Source of the DNA: DIGJ01 sp041739345
GTDB lineage: Bacteria > Bacillota > Clostridia > Lachnospirales > Lachnospiraceae
Direction of reading: 5' to 3'
DNA length: 64,000 nt
Assembly (NCBI GenBank): GCA_041739345.1
Contig: JBGSNZ010000026.1
Location: 1 to 64,000, forward strand
The stretch's first letter is position 1. Each line of letters opens with the position of its first letter. The notes beneath the pieces are model-generated. The model worked only from the letters and a program-made list of their open reading frames with translations, had not been told where the DNA came from and did not search any database. Of this stretch, positions 44,286-53,194 are shown piece by piece. Position numbers and translations under genes: made by a program.

Positions 44286-45779
44286 TTACATACCCATCAT
44301 GTCATAGATTTGTTTCATATCTAGATGTTCACGCAGTATCTCTGCCATTTTATTATATTGGGTCTCTTTATATGTATTGTGATCCATCCACTCACTACTG
44401 CTAATAGCAATCCCTTTTCTTTTTGCTAATTCCGAAACAATTAAAGGTGCAATTTCCCCGTTATCAAAAATCCCATGGACATAAGTACCATAAACCTCTT
44501 TGGAATAGGTGCCATCTTTCATTGCTTCTCCTGTTTTCGTATTTACTATACTGCAAAAGGATTCAGAGCCTAAGCGTTTACTACACCCCATATGTATTTC
44601 ATAGCCTGAAATCTTTTGATTCTTCAATATAGAAAAGATTCCCTCCATCGCTTCAATCGTTCCTGAAATCTGATTCGTTGTCTTACTCACTTCCATTACG
44701 GTTCGAATCGGAAGTAGTTCCATTCCACGGATACTTCCTATTTCTTCTATGCCAAGCGGATCCTCAATTGCTTCGCCCAGCATCTGATATCCGCCACAAA
44801 TACCAAAGATTGGAACCTGACCTGCTACTTTTTTAATGGCCGCTTCTATTCCATTTTGTCTCATCCACTTCAAATCCCCAATTGTATTCTTGCTCCCTGG
44901 CAAAATAATAAGATCTGCTCCCTTTAGTTCCTCTACGGAATCCATATAACGGACGGATACTTCTTCTATTTGTTCAAAAACTGTGAAATCAGAGAAATTA
45001 GAAATTCTCGGAAATCGAATCACCGCGATATCAATAAGTGCTGACTTCTTTTTTTCAAAGCGTTCGGTCAGACTATCTTCATCTTCCACATTCACCTTCA
45101 TATAAGGAATGACCCCGGTAACTGGAATCTTTACCCTTTCCTCTATCATAGCAATTCCTGGGTCCAGAATTGATCTATCTCCCCTAAATTTATTAATGAG
45201 TAAACCTTTAATTCGCTTTTGTTCTTCTTCTTCTAATAGTGCTACTGTGCCATAAAGCTGTGCAAACACTCCGCCCCTATCTATATCTGCGACTAATAAA
45301 ACAGGTGCATCCACCATCTTTGCCATTCCCATATTTACAATATCATTTTCTTTTAAATTAATTTCAGCCGGACTTCCTGCTCCCTCGATCACAATGATGT
45401 CTGCCATCTCTTCTAATTTGTGATAAGCATTCATAATATCTGGTATCAGCTTTGTTTTATAGGAAAAGTAGTCCGTTGCCTTCATATTTCCCATGACTTT
45501 TCCATTTACAATGATCTGTGAACCTGTATCATTGGTCGGTTTTAGCAAAATAGGATTCATAAAAACACTTGGTGTCACACCAGCTGCTTCTGCCTGCATG
45601 ACCTGTGCCCGACCCATCTCTAATCCTTCCTCAGTAATAAAGGAATTGAGTGCCATGTTCTGTGATTTGAAAGGTACCACCTTGTAACCATCTTGTTTGA
45701 AAATTCTACAAAGTCCTGCCACCAGAAAGCTTTTTCCTGCACTCGACATCGTACCCTGTATCATAATTGATTTTGCCAT
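44286..45779 (-). CDS. cbiP: Cobyric acid synthase
   Basis: A 497-residue glutamine-dependent amidotransferase (CbiP/CobQ) that amidates the b, d, e and g side chains of adenosyl-cobyrinic acid diamide. The N-terminal P-loop is MIQGTMSSAGKSFLVAGLCR, followed by PFKSQNMALNSF and IVIEGAGSPAEINL. The C-terminal glutaminase domain has the nucleophile cysteine in VPIFGICGGYQMLG and the histidine in EVYGTYVHGIFDN. Length is normal. The AGGAAGG site precedes ATG. It is the first true cbi biosynthetic gene after the importer genes. Confidence 0.95.
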   Translation of the reverse strand: MAKSIMIQGTMSSAGKSFLVAGLCRIFKQDGYKVVPFKSQNMALNSFITEEGLEMGRAQVMQAEAAGVTPSVFMNPILLKPTNDTGSQIIVNGKVMGNMKATDYFSYKTKLIPDIMNAYHKLEEMADIIVIEGAGSPAEINLKENDIVNMGMAKMVDAPVLLVADIDRGGVFAQLYGTVALLEEEEQKRIKGLLINKFRGDRSILDPGIAMIEERVKIPVTGVIPYMKVNVEDEDSLTERFEKKKSALIDIAVIRFPRISNFSDFTVFEQIEEVSVRYMDSVEELKGADLIILPGSKNTIGDLKWMRQNGIEAAIKKVAGQVPIFGICGGYQMLGEAIEDPLGIEEIGSIRGMELLPIRTVMEVSKTTNQISGTIEAMEGIFSILKNQKISGYEIHMGCSKRLGSESFCSIVNTKTGEAMKDGTYSKEVYGTYVHGIFDNGEIAPLIVSELAKRKGIAISSSEWMDHNTYKETQYNKMAEILREHLDMKQIYDMMGM

Positions 45780-45829
45780 ATATGTTTTCCTTCCTCACAG
45801 ACTATACTATATTTGACTCAAATATTTTT

Positions 45830-46966
45830 TTAGTCAAATATTTTCCCATCCAACTCATCGATTGTATACACTTGTTTCAGTCCAGATTGTTCTGCTGTTT
45901 GTATTAATTCCAGATTACGCTCATTCATGGTTCCTGTTTGCTTTAAACAGTTCAATATATAATCACAATTTCGAATAGCCACTTTTGCTTTTTCAAATAC
46001 CGCATCTGAAATCGGTTCAAAGCTTTCCTCTATAATTACAGCATTGGCAAGATGTTTCGCAACCTGATAATCAATGTCATTCTTATGTAGAATCCCTGTG
46101 ATAAATGGAATACCCTTTTGCTGCAATTTTCGATAAGTCATAATTCCACTTCCACCACCAGCAATCACAAAAACTTTTGGAATTCCAAGCGTCTGATTCA
46201 TTTCAAGACTGCCAAATAATGAATCATAACTGCCGTTATTCAGATTATATAATTCCTGAATAACCTCTTCTTTAAAAATATCTTCTGGTTTGCCATACTG
46301 AAACACTTTCCCGTCTTTTACGCACAATACATAGTCCGCAACTTTTTGCGCCAAATCAAGTTCATGTATGGACATAAACACCGCAATCTTCTTTTTATGC
46401 GCTAACTTTTTAATGATTTCCAACAGTTCTAATTTGTAGTAGATATCCAAAAAAGAGGTCGGCTCATCTAATACGATTAACTGTGGTTCCTGACAGATTG
46501 CTCTTGCTAAAAGCACACGCTGCCTTTGTCCATCACTAATTCTAGTATAGTCACGATCCCTAAGTTTTGTAATATGAACCAGCTCCATTGCCTTATTTAC
46601 TTTATTGTGATCCTCCTTGGTGAGGATTCCCATTCTGCCGGTATAAGGGTATCGACCAGTTGCAACAACATCCTTGCATGTCATCATTTCTGTTTTTATT
46701 TTCTCTGTAAAAACGATGGATGTTTTCGTAGAGAATTCCTGATTTGTCATGTTTTTAATATCCGAAGAATCCATTAGAATGGTCCCTTTGATCTCTTTTA
46801 AATACTTCGTTATGGTTTTTAAAATCGTTGATTTACCGGCCCCATTCGGACCAATCATCGCTAGTATTTCACCCTTTTTTATATGAATATCCAGTTCTTC
46901 AATCAATGCCTTTCCCTGATATCCTACTGCAAGGTGATCTGTAAATAAGAAATAATCATTTTCCAT
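45830..46966 (-). CDS. Corrinoid/metal-chelate ABC transporter ATPase with C-terminal extension
   Basis: A 378-residue ATPase of the FecE/BtuD/HmuV type. Walker A is MIGPNGAGKSTILK, the signature is ISDGQRQRVLLARAI and Walker B is LIVLDEPTSFLD, with the switch histidine in MSIHELD. After the usual ABC domain (about residues 1-250) comes an extension of about 120 residues beginning KVFVIAGGGSGIMTYRKLQ, with a GxGxxG-like pattern resembling a small Rossmann fold, and ending VYTIDELDGK. Such a tail is unusual for BtuD. ATG 46966 overlaps the permease stop by 11 bases, with AGGTGA upstream. The operon's riboswitch supports corrinoid or cobalt-chelate uptake. Confidence 0.88.
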   Translation of the reverse strand: MENDYFLFTDHLAVGYQGKALIEELDIHIKKGEILAMIGPNGAGKSTILKTITKYLKEIKGTILMDSSDIKNMTNQEFSTKTSIVFTEKIKTEMMTCKDVVATGRYPYTGRMGILTKEDHNKVNKAMELVHITKLRDRDYTRISDGQRQRVLLARAICQEPQLIVLDEPTSFLDIYYKLELLEIIKKLAHKKKIAVFMSIHELDLAQKVADYVLCVKDGKVFQYGKPEDIFKEEVIQELYNLNNGSYDSLFGSLEMNQTLGIPKVFVIAGGGSGIMTYRKLQQKGIPFITGILHKNDIDYQVAKHLANAVIIEESFEPISDAVFEKAKVAIRNCDYILNCLKQTGTMNERNLELIQTAEQSGLKQVYTIDELDGKIFD

Positions 46967-47981
46967 AAGGCGAATCACCTACCCTTCGAATCATCATCCA
47001 AATTACGACCGGCGCACCAAATATTGCGGTTACTGAACTAATACTAAGTTCTGTTGGCGAAAAAGCAGTCCTTGCTATTAAATCACATCCCATACAAAAG
47101 ATTGCACCACCAAGAAAACTGATTGGTATTATAATAATTGGTTTTGATGTATTTAAGAATCGTTTCATTAAATGTGGAACTGCAATTCCCACAAATGAAA
47201 TCGGACCAGCAAATGCAGTTACACAGGCAGACAATATACTAGAACATAAAATAATCAGTATACGAAACCGTTTGATGTTTACACCCATATTTTGTGCATA
47301 TGTCTCTCCCATCTGATATGCACCAATCGGCTTTGCTAACAAAAATACGATAATTGTAGTGATTAAAATAATAATGGTCATGACACTTATATTTTCCCAG
47401 GAAATACCTGAAAATGTTCCTCGCGACCAATTATGGAGATTCACAATATTAGAATCATCTGCAAAGGTAACTACAAAATCTGTAATAGCAGAGCAAATGT
47501 AACCAATCATAATTCCACTTACAATTAACATCGACATCTTCTCTACTTTTCCTGCCATGATAAGTACAAATTCCATCGAAATCAAAGAACCTGTGAAAGC
47601 TGCAATTACCAGCATTCCTGAATTTAATACAAACGATTCATTTAATGCAAAAACCATTAAAAGCGCAACGACCAGTTTGGCACCCGATGAAATACCTAGA
47701 ATATAAGGGCCTGCAATCGGATTATGAAAAAACGTCTGCAATAAAAATCCCGAAAGCGCCAATGCACCTCCTAGCACAATGCTTGCAATCACTCGTGGCA
47801 ATCGAATTTTCCAGATAATATTAAAAGCTGTCTCATCTGCTGCATTTCCCATAAGTATTCGGATGATTTGCTTGGCCGATATCGTAACACTTCCAATTCC
47901 AATATTCAAAAACAGCAATAAAAGGAATACCGCTACTAAAAGAAGGATTGCTATAAAATATCTTTGGTATTCTTTTTTCAT
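46956..47981 (-). CDS. FecCD/BtuC-type ABC transporter permease
   Basis: A 341-residue permease of the FecCD/BtuC family, about ten transmembrane helices. Family hallmarks are IWKIRLPRVIASIVLGGALA (about residues 55-74), FFHNPIAGPYILGISSGAKL, AFAGPISFVGIAVPHLMKRF and ELSISSVTAIFGAPVVIWMM. It pairs with the lipoprotein and ATPase that flank it to import a corrinoid, siderophore or haem-like metal chelate. The cobalamin riboswitch upstream makes a corrinoid or cobalt substrate the best guess. GGAGG lies upstream of ATG. Confidence 0.92.
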   Translation of the reverse strand: MKKEYQRYFIAILLLVAVFLLLLFLNIGIGSVTISAKQIIRILMGNAADETAFNIIWKIRLPRVIASIVLGGALALSGFLLQTFFHNPIAGPYILGISSGAKLVVALLMVFALNESFVLNSGMLVIAAFTGSLISMEFVLIMAGKVEKMSMLIVSGIMIGYICSAITDFVVTFADDSNIVNLHNWSRGTFSGISWENISVMTIIILITTIIVFLLAKPIGAYQMGETYAQNMGVNIKRFRILIILCSSILSACVTAFAGPISFVGIAVPHLMKRFLNTSKPIIIIPISFLGGAIFCMGCDLIARTAFSPTELSISSVTAIFGAPVVIWMMIRRVGDSPYGK

Positions 47982-47996
47982 CCTGTTTCCTCCACT

Positions 47997-49550
47997 TTAT
48001 TCAATATGATAAAAATAATTAAGATCCTTGCTTTCTCCACCAGAAAAAATTTGATGCATTTCGTAAATAACCTGACCAAGTTTTGTTGTCTCCTGATAAA
48101 GATTCTGATTGGTACACCATACATTTCCCTCTTTCACTGCTTTAAGGTCTGCGAGTAAATGATTCTTTTCCATCAATTCATTCACAGATGAAATACCGCC
48201 GTCGATTGTTCCGTTATAAATAATAAAATCCGCATCCTTTACGGTCTCATAGAATTTTTCCATCTCAAGCGTTGTGGCAGACATTGTCTCATTTTCCCCT
48301 ATATCTTTAAAGATATAGGTTCCACCTGCAAGCTCAATCATTTTTGAAATATAATCTTCTGGCTTTCTAGTCACTGCATATCCAGATGAACTAACGTAAA
48401 AGAATGCAACACTTTCTCCTCCTACCTGCTCCCCGGTATCTGAAATCACCTCATTCATATAGGCTACCTGCTTCAAAAATTGTTCTTCTGCCAATGACTC
48501 TTTTCCTAGTAATGCAGCATAAGCTTTTATCCATTCCGTTCTTCCAAGTGGATGTTCTTCGTAGCTCGACCAATCCGTAAAAACAGGTATTCCCACTTCT
48601 TCCAATTTTTCCTTCACATCTGGAGTATGATTGATCATTGTTGATTCCATTGCAAGACTACAGTCATTACTTAAAAGTAGCTCGTAATCTGGCTCACTGT
48701 ATTTACCGGCGTAAAGGATAGAACCATCTTCCATTGCTTTTCTTGCATTATCGTTATACCAGTCCGAAGCTTTCGCCCCAGATAATTTCACCGATGATAA
48801 TCCATCTAATGCATCTAAAAGACTCATGGTCGATGTCGCTGCTATGTAGATATTAGAAGCAGGCTGTTGCAAAATCACAACATCAGACTGAAGTTTTTTT
48901 GGAACCAATTGATTTTTTGGTACTACAAGATATCTGCTTCCATCAATGACACTAAGTAAAGAATATCCGCCTTGGTAGTTATCAATGCGAAACTTTGTTG
49001 CATAGGAAAGCTTTGTAGTATTTTGATACGCTAGCCTTTCCTCCTCACTTACATCTAAATCCTGAATTTCGGTCTGTGCAATTACAGCTTGTTGTACTGT
49101 TCTTGTCGGCTTTTCCTCTTCTTTTAATTCTTTGTTTTTTTTATCATTATCTACTTTTGTAATGGCACTCGTATCAAATGCAATGGAATATTCAATTTGG
49201 TGAGGTTCGCTCATCGCAACGGTTTGCGCTGTAAATTCAAGTGGTTCTTCTAAACTCTGAACTGGAATCTGAAAGGTAGAATTTCCTTCTTCGTTTGTTG
49301 GATAATAATATTCATCACCAATCCGCATAAAGTCATAATTTTTACTGCTCCATATAACGGTAGCTGTTACCGATTTTCCCTGCACATCAATCGTCATCGG
49401 AGATTCCACCGATGCCCTGCCAGAACCGCCCGACAATTCTGCTGCAATTGTATAGGTTCCATCTTCTATTGCATCTGTTGTGTTATTACAGGATATCAGC
49501 ATAATAAAGCTAAGTATTACTGCCGTTAGCAATGTAATTCTCTTTTTCAT
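47997..49550 (-). CDS. BtuF/FecB-type binding lipoprotein with N-terminal NEAT-like domain
   Basis: A 517-residue lipoprotein. The signal peptide ends in the lipobox MLISC. Residues about 28-125 form a beta-sandwich-like domain with DGTYTIAAELSGGSGRASVE, VTATVIWSSKNYDFM and AMSEPHQIEYSIAFD, resembling NEAT-like iron/haem-associated modules of Clostridia. A charged linker (DNDKKNKELKEEEKPTRTV) leads to a periplasmic-binding-protein-2 domain (about 190-515) with SNIYIAATSTMSLLDALDGL, VGIPVFTDWSSYEEHPLGRT and DADFIIYNGTIDGGISS. It delivers substrate to the FecCD permease. ATG 49550 fits the signal peptide but has only a weak purine-rich site, and ATG 49562 is possible. Confidence 0.85.
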   Translation of the reverse strand: MKKRITLLTAVILSFIMLISCNNTTDAIEDGTYTIAAELSGGSGRASVESPMTIDVQGKSVTATVIWSSKNYDFMRIGDEYYYPTNEEGNSTFQIPVQSLEEPLEFTAQTVAMSEPHQIEYSIAFDTSAITKVDNDKKNKELKEEEKPTRTVQQAVIAQTEIQDLDVSEEERLAYQNTTKLSYATKFRIDNYQGGYSLLSVIDGSRYLVVPKNQLVPKKLQSDVVILQQPASNIYIAATSTMSLLDALDGLSSVKLSGAKASDWYNDNARKAMEDGSILYAGKYSEPDYELLLSNDCSLAMESTMINHTPDVKEKLEEVGIPVFTDWSSYEEHPLGRTEWIKAYAALLGKESLAEEQFLKQVAYMNEVISDTGEQVGGESVAFFYVSSSGYAVTRKPEDYISKMIELAGGTYIFKDIGENETMSATTLEMEKFYETVKDADFIIYNGTIDGGISSVNELMEKNHLLADLKAVKEGNVWCTNQNLYQETTKLGQVIYEMHQIFSGGESKDLNYFYHIE

Positions 49551-49629
49551 TCTTCTTCTCATTTCTATGTAAATATAAAACGTAAATATAAAACTGCCCT
49601 TTGCAATGGCACAGACCACTAAATTCTTA

Positions 49630-51228
49630 CTATTTCATCTTCTTAGGATTTGAGACCGAAACCTTATGATCATACCATACACCCTTTGTTCCAATAAGAG
49701 CTAAGTCAAACTCCTCACCAATGGCTGGGACTGGAATATCAAAACCATATACATCTTGCGTTGTGCCATCGCTATAAGTTACTGTATCTGTTGTAGGCTG
49801 TAAAAGTTTGGTTCCATCCTTTTGTTCATCTTGTGCCATTCCTTCATAGAGGTTTACAATTTTCTTAGATGGAAGACTAATATGAATTGTCATCTTTCCA
49901 TTCTCAACTGTCAAAACTCCTTTGTTTTCATTTGCTTCATTTACATGAAACATGCTGCTGTCTGTATCAAAGTTTGCACTATAAGTTCCGTCTTCTAACG
50001 TTTCGGCAACAAAATCACCAGAAGTTAATACAGCATCACTTGCAATTGCTGCTGCAGTATGAGCTACATAAATACTCTGAATATCTGCAATTCTTCCAAG
50101 GCCTTCAATCTGTGTCTCAATGCTGTCAAATTCTTTGGATGCTTCAAACTGACTCTTCCATGAATCAGCATCCTCTCCTGCCATATCATTATTCGCGTGA
50201 TCACCTGCAACTACCATAAGGGGACGAAGAATTACTTTTTTATAACCCGACTCTTTTACCTTTTCAATCACTGCTTCACATGCAGTATCTTCTGGTTCCC
50301 CTTCAACTGTTCCGATAAATACATTTTCATAACCAAACTGTTCCATCTGTGTCTGCATCTGGTCATAGGTTACACTGGCTGTATGAGAAGTACCATGTCC
50401 CATAAATACAAATGCTACTCCATCTTCTTTTACTGCATCCAGACTGTCATAACCTGCTGTAGCAACTGCTTCCTTTATAATCGCTTGTGTAGCTGCAGCT
50501 TTATCTTCGTTGATAGCAGTTGCATCCACACCAACTTCACCAAGCAGAGGTTCTGCTATTTTGACTGTTTCAAACTGATCCTGATAGCTTGCTACTGCTT
50601 GCGTAAGCTCATCATACTCAGCACCATGCATCAGATGGGTTGGCTGAATCACGAGGTTTTTGACACCATTGTCAACTGCACGCTCTAAAGCTTGATCTAT
50701 ATTATCGATTTTTTCACTATCGCGCGACTGAACATGATTAATGATAATCTGTGCGGTAAATGCCCGCCTTACAGACCAATCTGGATTGGCTTTTTGTAAA
50801 GCTTTCTCCACTCCACCGATATCTGTAGCACGACTATCATTAAAAGAAGTACCAAAGCTGACTACCAGAAGTTCATTTTCACCAATGTCATCTGCATTCA
50901 AAGGATCATCTACCGATGCATCACCCGTATCTCTTCCAAAGTAATCTGGATCTGCGTATTCACCAGCCACTAATTCTTTTTGTGCATCTGTTAATGCATC
51001 CCATGCTGCTTTTGCTTCTTTGCACTGTGTATCTGTATCGTCTGTTCTTTCTTGAACATAGATAGCATCAATCAAAGCTGCTACCTTGTCGGCTGCTTCC
51101 TGATCTGATAGTTGCGCCGCATCACTTTGTGTCTGTTTTGTCACGGTTGTCTGTGATGAACCGCATCCTATAAGTATTGCAGCTGCCATTGTACATACAA
51201 TTAACAATGCTAATGTCTTTTTCTTCAT
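49630..51228 (-). CDS. cbiK: Exported CbiK-type sirohydrochlorin cobaltochelatase lipoprotein
   Basis: A 532-residue lipoprotein: signal peptide with lipobox ILIGC (cysteine 22), a helical spacer (about 35-90), a CbiK domain (about 115-395) and a C-terminal beta-sandwich domain (about 405-525). The chelatase domain shows ELLVVSFGTSFNDSRATDIG, the metal-binding histidine in IQPTHLMHGAEYDEL, and a second in VAFVFMGHGTSH. CbiK normally inserts cobalt into sirohydrochlorin in the cytoplasm; export of this copy is striking. The C-terminal domain starts LEDGTYSANFD and ends YDHKVSVSN, similar in pattern to the N-terminal module of the next gene's product. It is the first gene behind the cobalamin riboswitch, with AAGGAG upstream of ATG. 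Confidence 0.88.
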   Translation of the reverse strand: MKKKTLALLIVCTMAAAILIGCGSSQTTVTKQTQSDAAQLSDQEAADKVAALIDAIYVQERTDDTDTQCKEAKAAWDALTDAQKELVAGEYADPDYFGRDTGDASVDDPLNADDIGENELLVVSFGTSFNDSRATDIGGVEKALQKANPDWSVRRAFTAQIIINHVQSRDSEKIDNIDQALERAVDNGVKNLVIQPTHLMHGAEYDELTQAVASYQDQFETVKIAEPLLGEVGVDATAINEDKAAATQAIIKEAVATAGYDSLDAVKEDGVAFVFMGHGTSHTASVTYDQMQTQMEQFGYENVFIGTVEGEPEDTACEAVIEKVKESGYKKVILRPLMVVAGDHANNDMAGEDADSWKSQFEASKEFDSIETQIEGLGRIADIQSIYVAHTAAAIASDAVLTSGDFVAETLEDGTYSANFDTDSSMFHVNEANENKGVLTVENGKMTIHISLPSKKIVNLYEGMAQDEQKDGTKLLQPTTDTVTYSDGTTQDVYGFDIPVPAIGEEFDLALIGTKGVWYDHKVSVSNPKKMK

Positions 51229-51306
51229 AAATTTCTCCTTCTTTGTTTACACAACTTTTATTTTTCTTTTCATATCATGAAAAAATGATACAAGGAGAAA
51301 CCCACA

Positions 51307-51337
51307 TAAAAAAACTCCGTTCAATAATGAACGGAGT
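51307..51337 (-). terminator. Riboswitch-controlled intrinsic terminator
   Basis: On the minus strand ACTCCGTTCA pairs perfectly with TGAACGGAGT around a 4-base loop, followed by a run of seven T. It sits between the cobalamin riboswitch and the first structural gene, where it would stop transcription when the ligand is bound. Confidence 0.9.
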
Positions 51338-51437
51338 AAATGACCATAATAAGAATAACTGGAAGCAAATACAATCCAGTCCTTATTAACAGTACGATCA
51401 ATTACTCGTGATCTAGAATTTCTTCTTGTACTAATAA

Positions 51438-51620
51438 CTGGCAGGTTTCCTGGCTTAAAGATCATTGCACAAATATTACCTTCCCAATGCATCGGTTTAT
51501 ACATCAGTGGTTTTATTGATATTTGCACTCCCTTATCACAGTGACGAGATCGTACAGGACTTACACCTGTTTCCCTTTTAACCCTTATGAATCAAATCAT
51601 TCATGAGGGCACCAACTATT
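51438..51620 (-). promoter_or_regulatory. Cobalamin riboswitch
   Basis: On the minus strand the leader contains the cobalamin riboswitch core: GGGAAACAGGTGTAAGTCC, then ACTGTGATAAGGGAGTGC, and finally GCCAGGAAACCTGCC (51440-51454), matching the conserved GCCAGG-AxACCTGCC box. The 5' part GTTGGTGCCCTCATGAATG supplies P1/P2. With the terminator at 51307-51337 it forms an OFF switch repressing the 14-gene cobalamin operon when adenosylcobalamin is plentiful. Confidence 0.93.
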
Positions 51621-51640
51621 TTTGATATGAAATTATTCGT

Positions 51641-51669
51641 ATTTTATCATAAATACATAGACTTTACAA
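51641..51669 (-). promoter_or_regulatory. Promoter of the cobalamin operon
   Basis: On the minus strand TTGTAA (51664-51669) and TAAAAT (51641-51646) are 17 bases apart, placing the transcript start just ahead of the riboswitch. Confidence 0.65.
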
Positions 51670-51733
51670 GAAGGACATGTATTTAGCAGTAGTGACAACT
51701 ACTACTATTTCAATTATTTTAATTCCCTCTCTA

Positions 51734-53185
51734 TTAATTGCTGTCGGTAATCTGACTAAAGGTATCAGGATAATATGTCTCCTTGACTTTTCCTTCCTCC
51801 AACAATAAAAGCTTATCTGCAACATAAAGACAATCCGAAATGCTAACGGCTAATATAATAACTGCAATTTCCTTTCGTTTTAAAATACGGATTAAATGGA
51901 TAATATGTCGCCTTAGATACATATCAGCCTTAGCAAATGGCTGAATTAATAGGACTAATTTGGGATTTAAAAGATGAATACGATAATATACCAAATTATA
52001 AAGTGACGTTTTGCTTAGTTCATGGATATTATTTGCATACAGCTCTTCACCCAATTTCTTATCATATTCTAACTGTATACTCATCTTAATCTTTTTTGTA
52101 ATCCTAGACTTATTTGTTTTATTATCTAGTAAAAAGCATAAATTATCAATATAACTCATTTCATAAAAAAGCATCGTATCAATCGGGTTCTCACCAATCA
52201 CTGCCACCTCTTTACCAAAATATTTCGAATAATTTTCCGGTTTCAATCGTTGTCCATCATATTTACATATCCCCGAAAGAAATGGTTTATTCTCACAATA
52301 TAATTCCATTATATCCTTTTGAATACGATTACTTTTATCATACACGACAGCACATTCTCCCTGATGCAAAGAGAAGCTAATTCCTTTAATGTTCTCTGTT
52401 GTTATATTCTCAAACTCCATCAATCCTCTATGCTTATTTTTCATTTCTTCTGTATGAGTATCTGCAAATGGAATCGTATAAGGAATAACGTTAGACTGAT
52501 GCATTTCTTTCTTATCAAACAATTTGATGATTTTACCATCTTTCATAAACGCAACTCTATCACATAGTGGAAATATTTCTTCATGATGATTTCCAATATA
52601 AAGAATTGCATATTTTTTATATGTCAAGTGACGGAGCAACTCATTGAATGCTTGTAAGTCATTAGTACTAAGGAAATTGCTCAGTTCATTTACTACAATA
52701 AACTTAACCCCTTGTACCATTGCTTTCATAACCTCAACCACACATCGTTCATATTCTGTAAGATTCCCACAAATAGTATCTGGATTAATTGTCAGACCTA
52801 ATTCTTTCGATAAATAAGCAATTTGTGTCTCCAATACATGAGAATTAATCTGATACTTGCGAAAACCCTTCCGTAAAACAAACACGTTATCAGCTACCGA
52901 TAGATCATTTACTAATTTGCTTTTCTGCTCAATCACATATACTTTGTTATATAAACCATCGCTATGTCGATAACTATTTACAAGAATATTACCGATGTAG
53001 ATTCTTCCAAATTTTATAGGAGTATTCCTGCAGATAAGCTGAATAAGCATCTCCTTACCATGTTCATTCACACCAATAAGACCCACTATCTCTCCTTGAA
53101 ATATATATAAATTCAAGTTGTTCAAATCGGTCTTATCGTTGTCCTCTGTAATTACGTTTTCCATCCGGAGAATTTCAGTTTTCAT
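51734..53185 (-). CDS. Degenerate RbsA-like tandem ABC protein, probably regulatory
   Basis: A 483-residue protein with the two-domain layout of sugar importer ATPases (RbsA/MglA), but with catalytic motifs lost in both halves. In domain 1 Walker A reads GVNEHGKEML (no Ser/Thr after the lysine), the signature is LTEYERC instead of LSGGQ, and Walker B is FIVVNELSN with Asp changed to Asn. In domain 2 the P-loop is replaced by VVYDKSNRIQKD, the signature by ELSKTSLYN and Walker B by VLLIQPFAKAD. ATP hydrolysis is therefore unlikely. It is the third gene of a regulator-kinase operon (9 bases after the kinase). A role as a sensor adaptor binding a transporter permease or the kinase is my inference. 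Confidence 0.85.
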   Translation of the reverse strand: MKTEILRMENVITEDNDKTDLNNLNLYIFQGEIVGLIGVNEHGKEMLIQLICRNTPIKFGRIYIGNILVNSYRHSDGLYNKVYVIEQKSKLVNDLSVADNVFVLRKGFRKYQINSHVLETQIAYLSKELGLTINPDTICGNLTEYERCVVEVMKAMVQGVKFIVVNELSNFLSTNDLQAFNELLRHLTYKKYAILYIGNHHEEIFPLCDRVAFMKDGKIIKLFDKKEMHQSNVIPYTIPFADTHTEEMKNKHRGLMEFENITTENIKGISFSLHQGECAVVYDKSNRIQKDIMELYCENKPFLSGICKYDGQRLKPENYSKYFGKEVAVIGENPIDTMLFYEMSYIDNLCFLLDNKTNKSRITKKIKMSIQLEYDKKLGEELYANNIHELSKTSLYNLVYYRIHLLNPKLVLLIQPFAKADMYLRRHIIHLIRILKRKEIAVIILAVSISDCLYVADKLLLLEEGKVKETYYPDTFSQITDSN

Positions 53186-53194
53186 GAGTTTTAC

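Noticed and set aside
50197..50688. A 163-codon plus-strand frame with many Cys and Phe
   Set aside because: It lies antisense inside the CbiK lipoprotein gene, whose domain structure is clear. The composition is that of a reverse-strand shadow.
51247..51528. A 93-codon minus-strand open frame upstream of the cbiK-type gene
   Set aside because: It overlaps the cobalamin riboswitch and its terminator, has no ribosome site, and its sequence is fully explained by the RNA elements.
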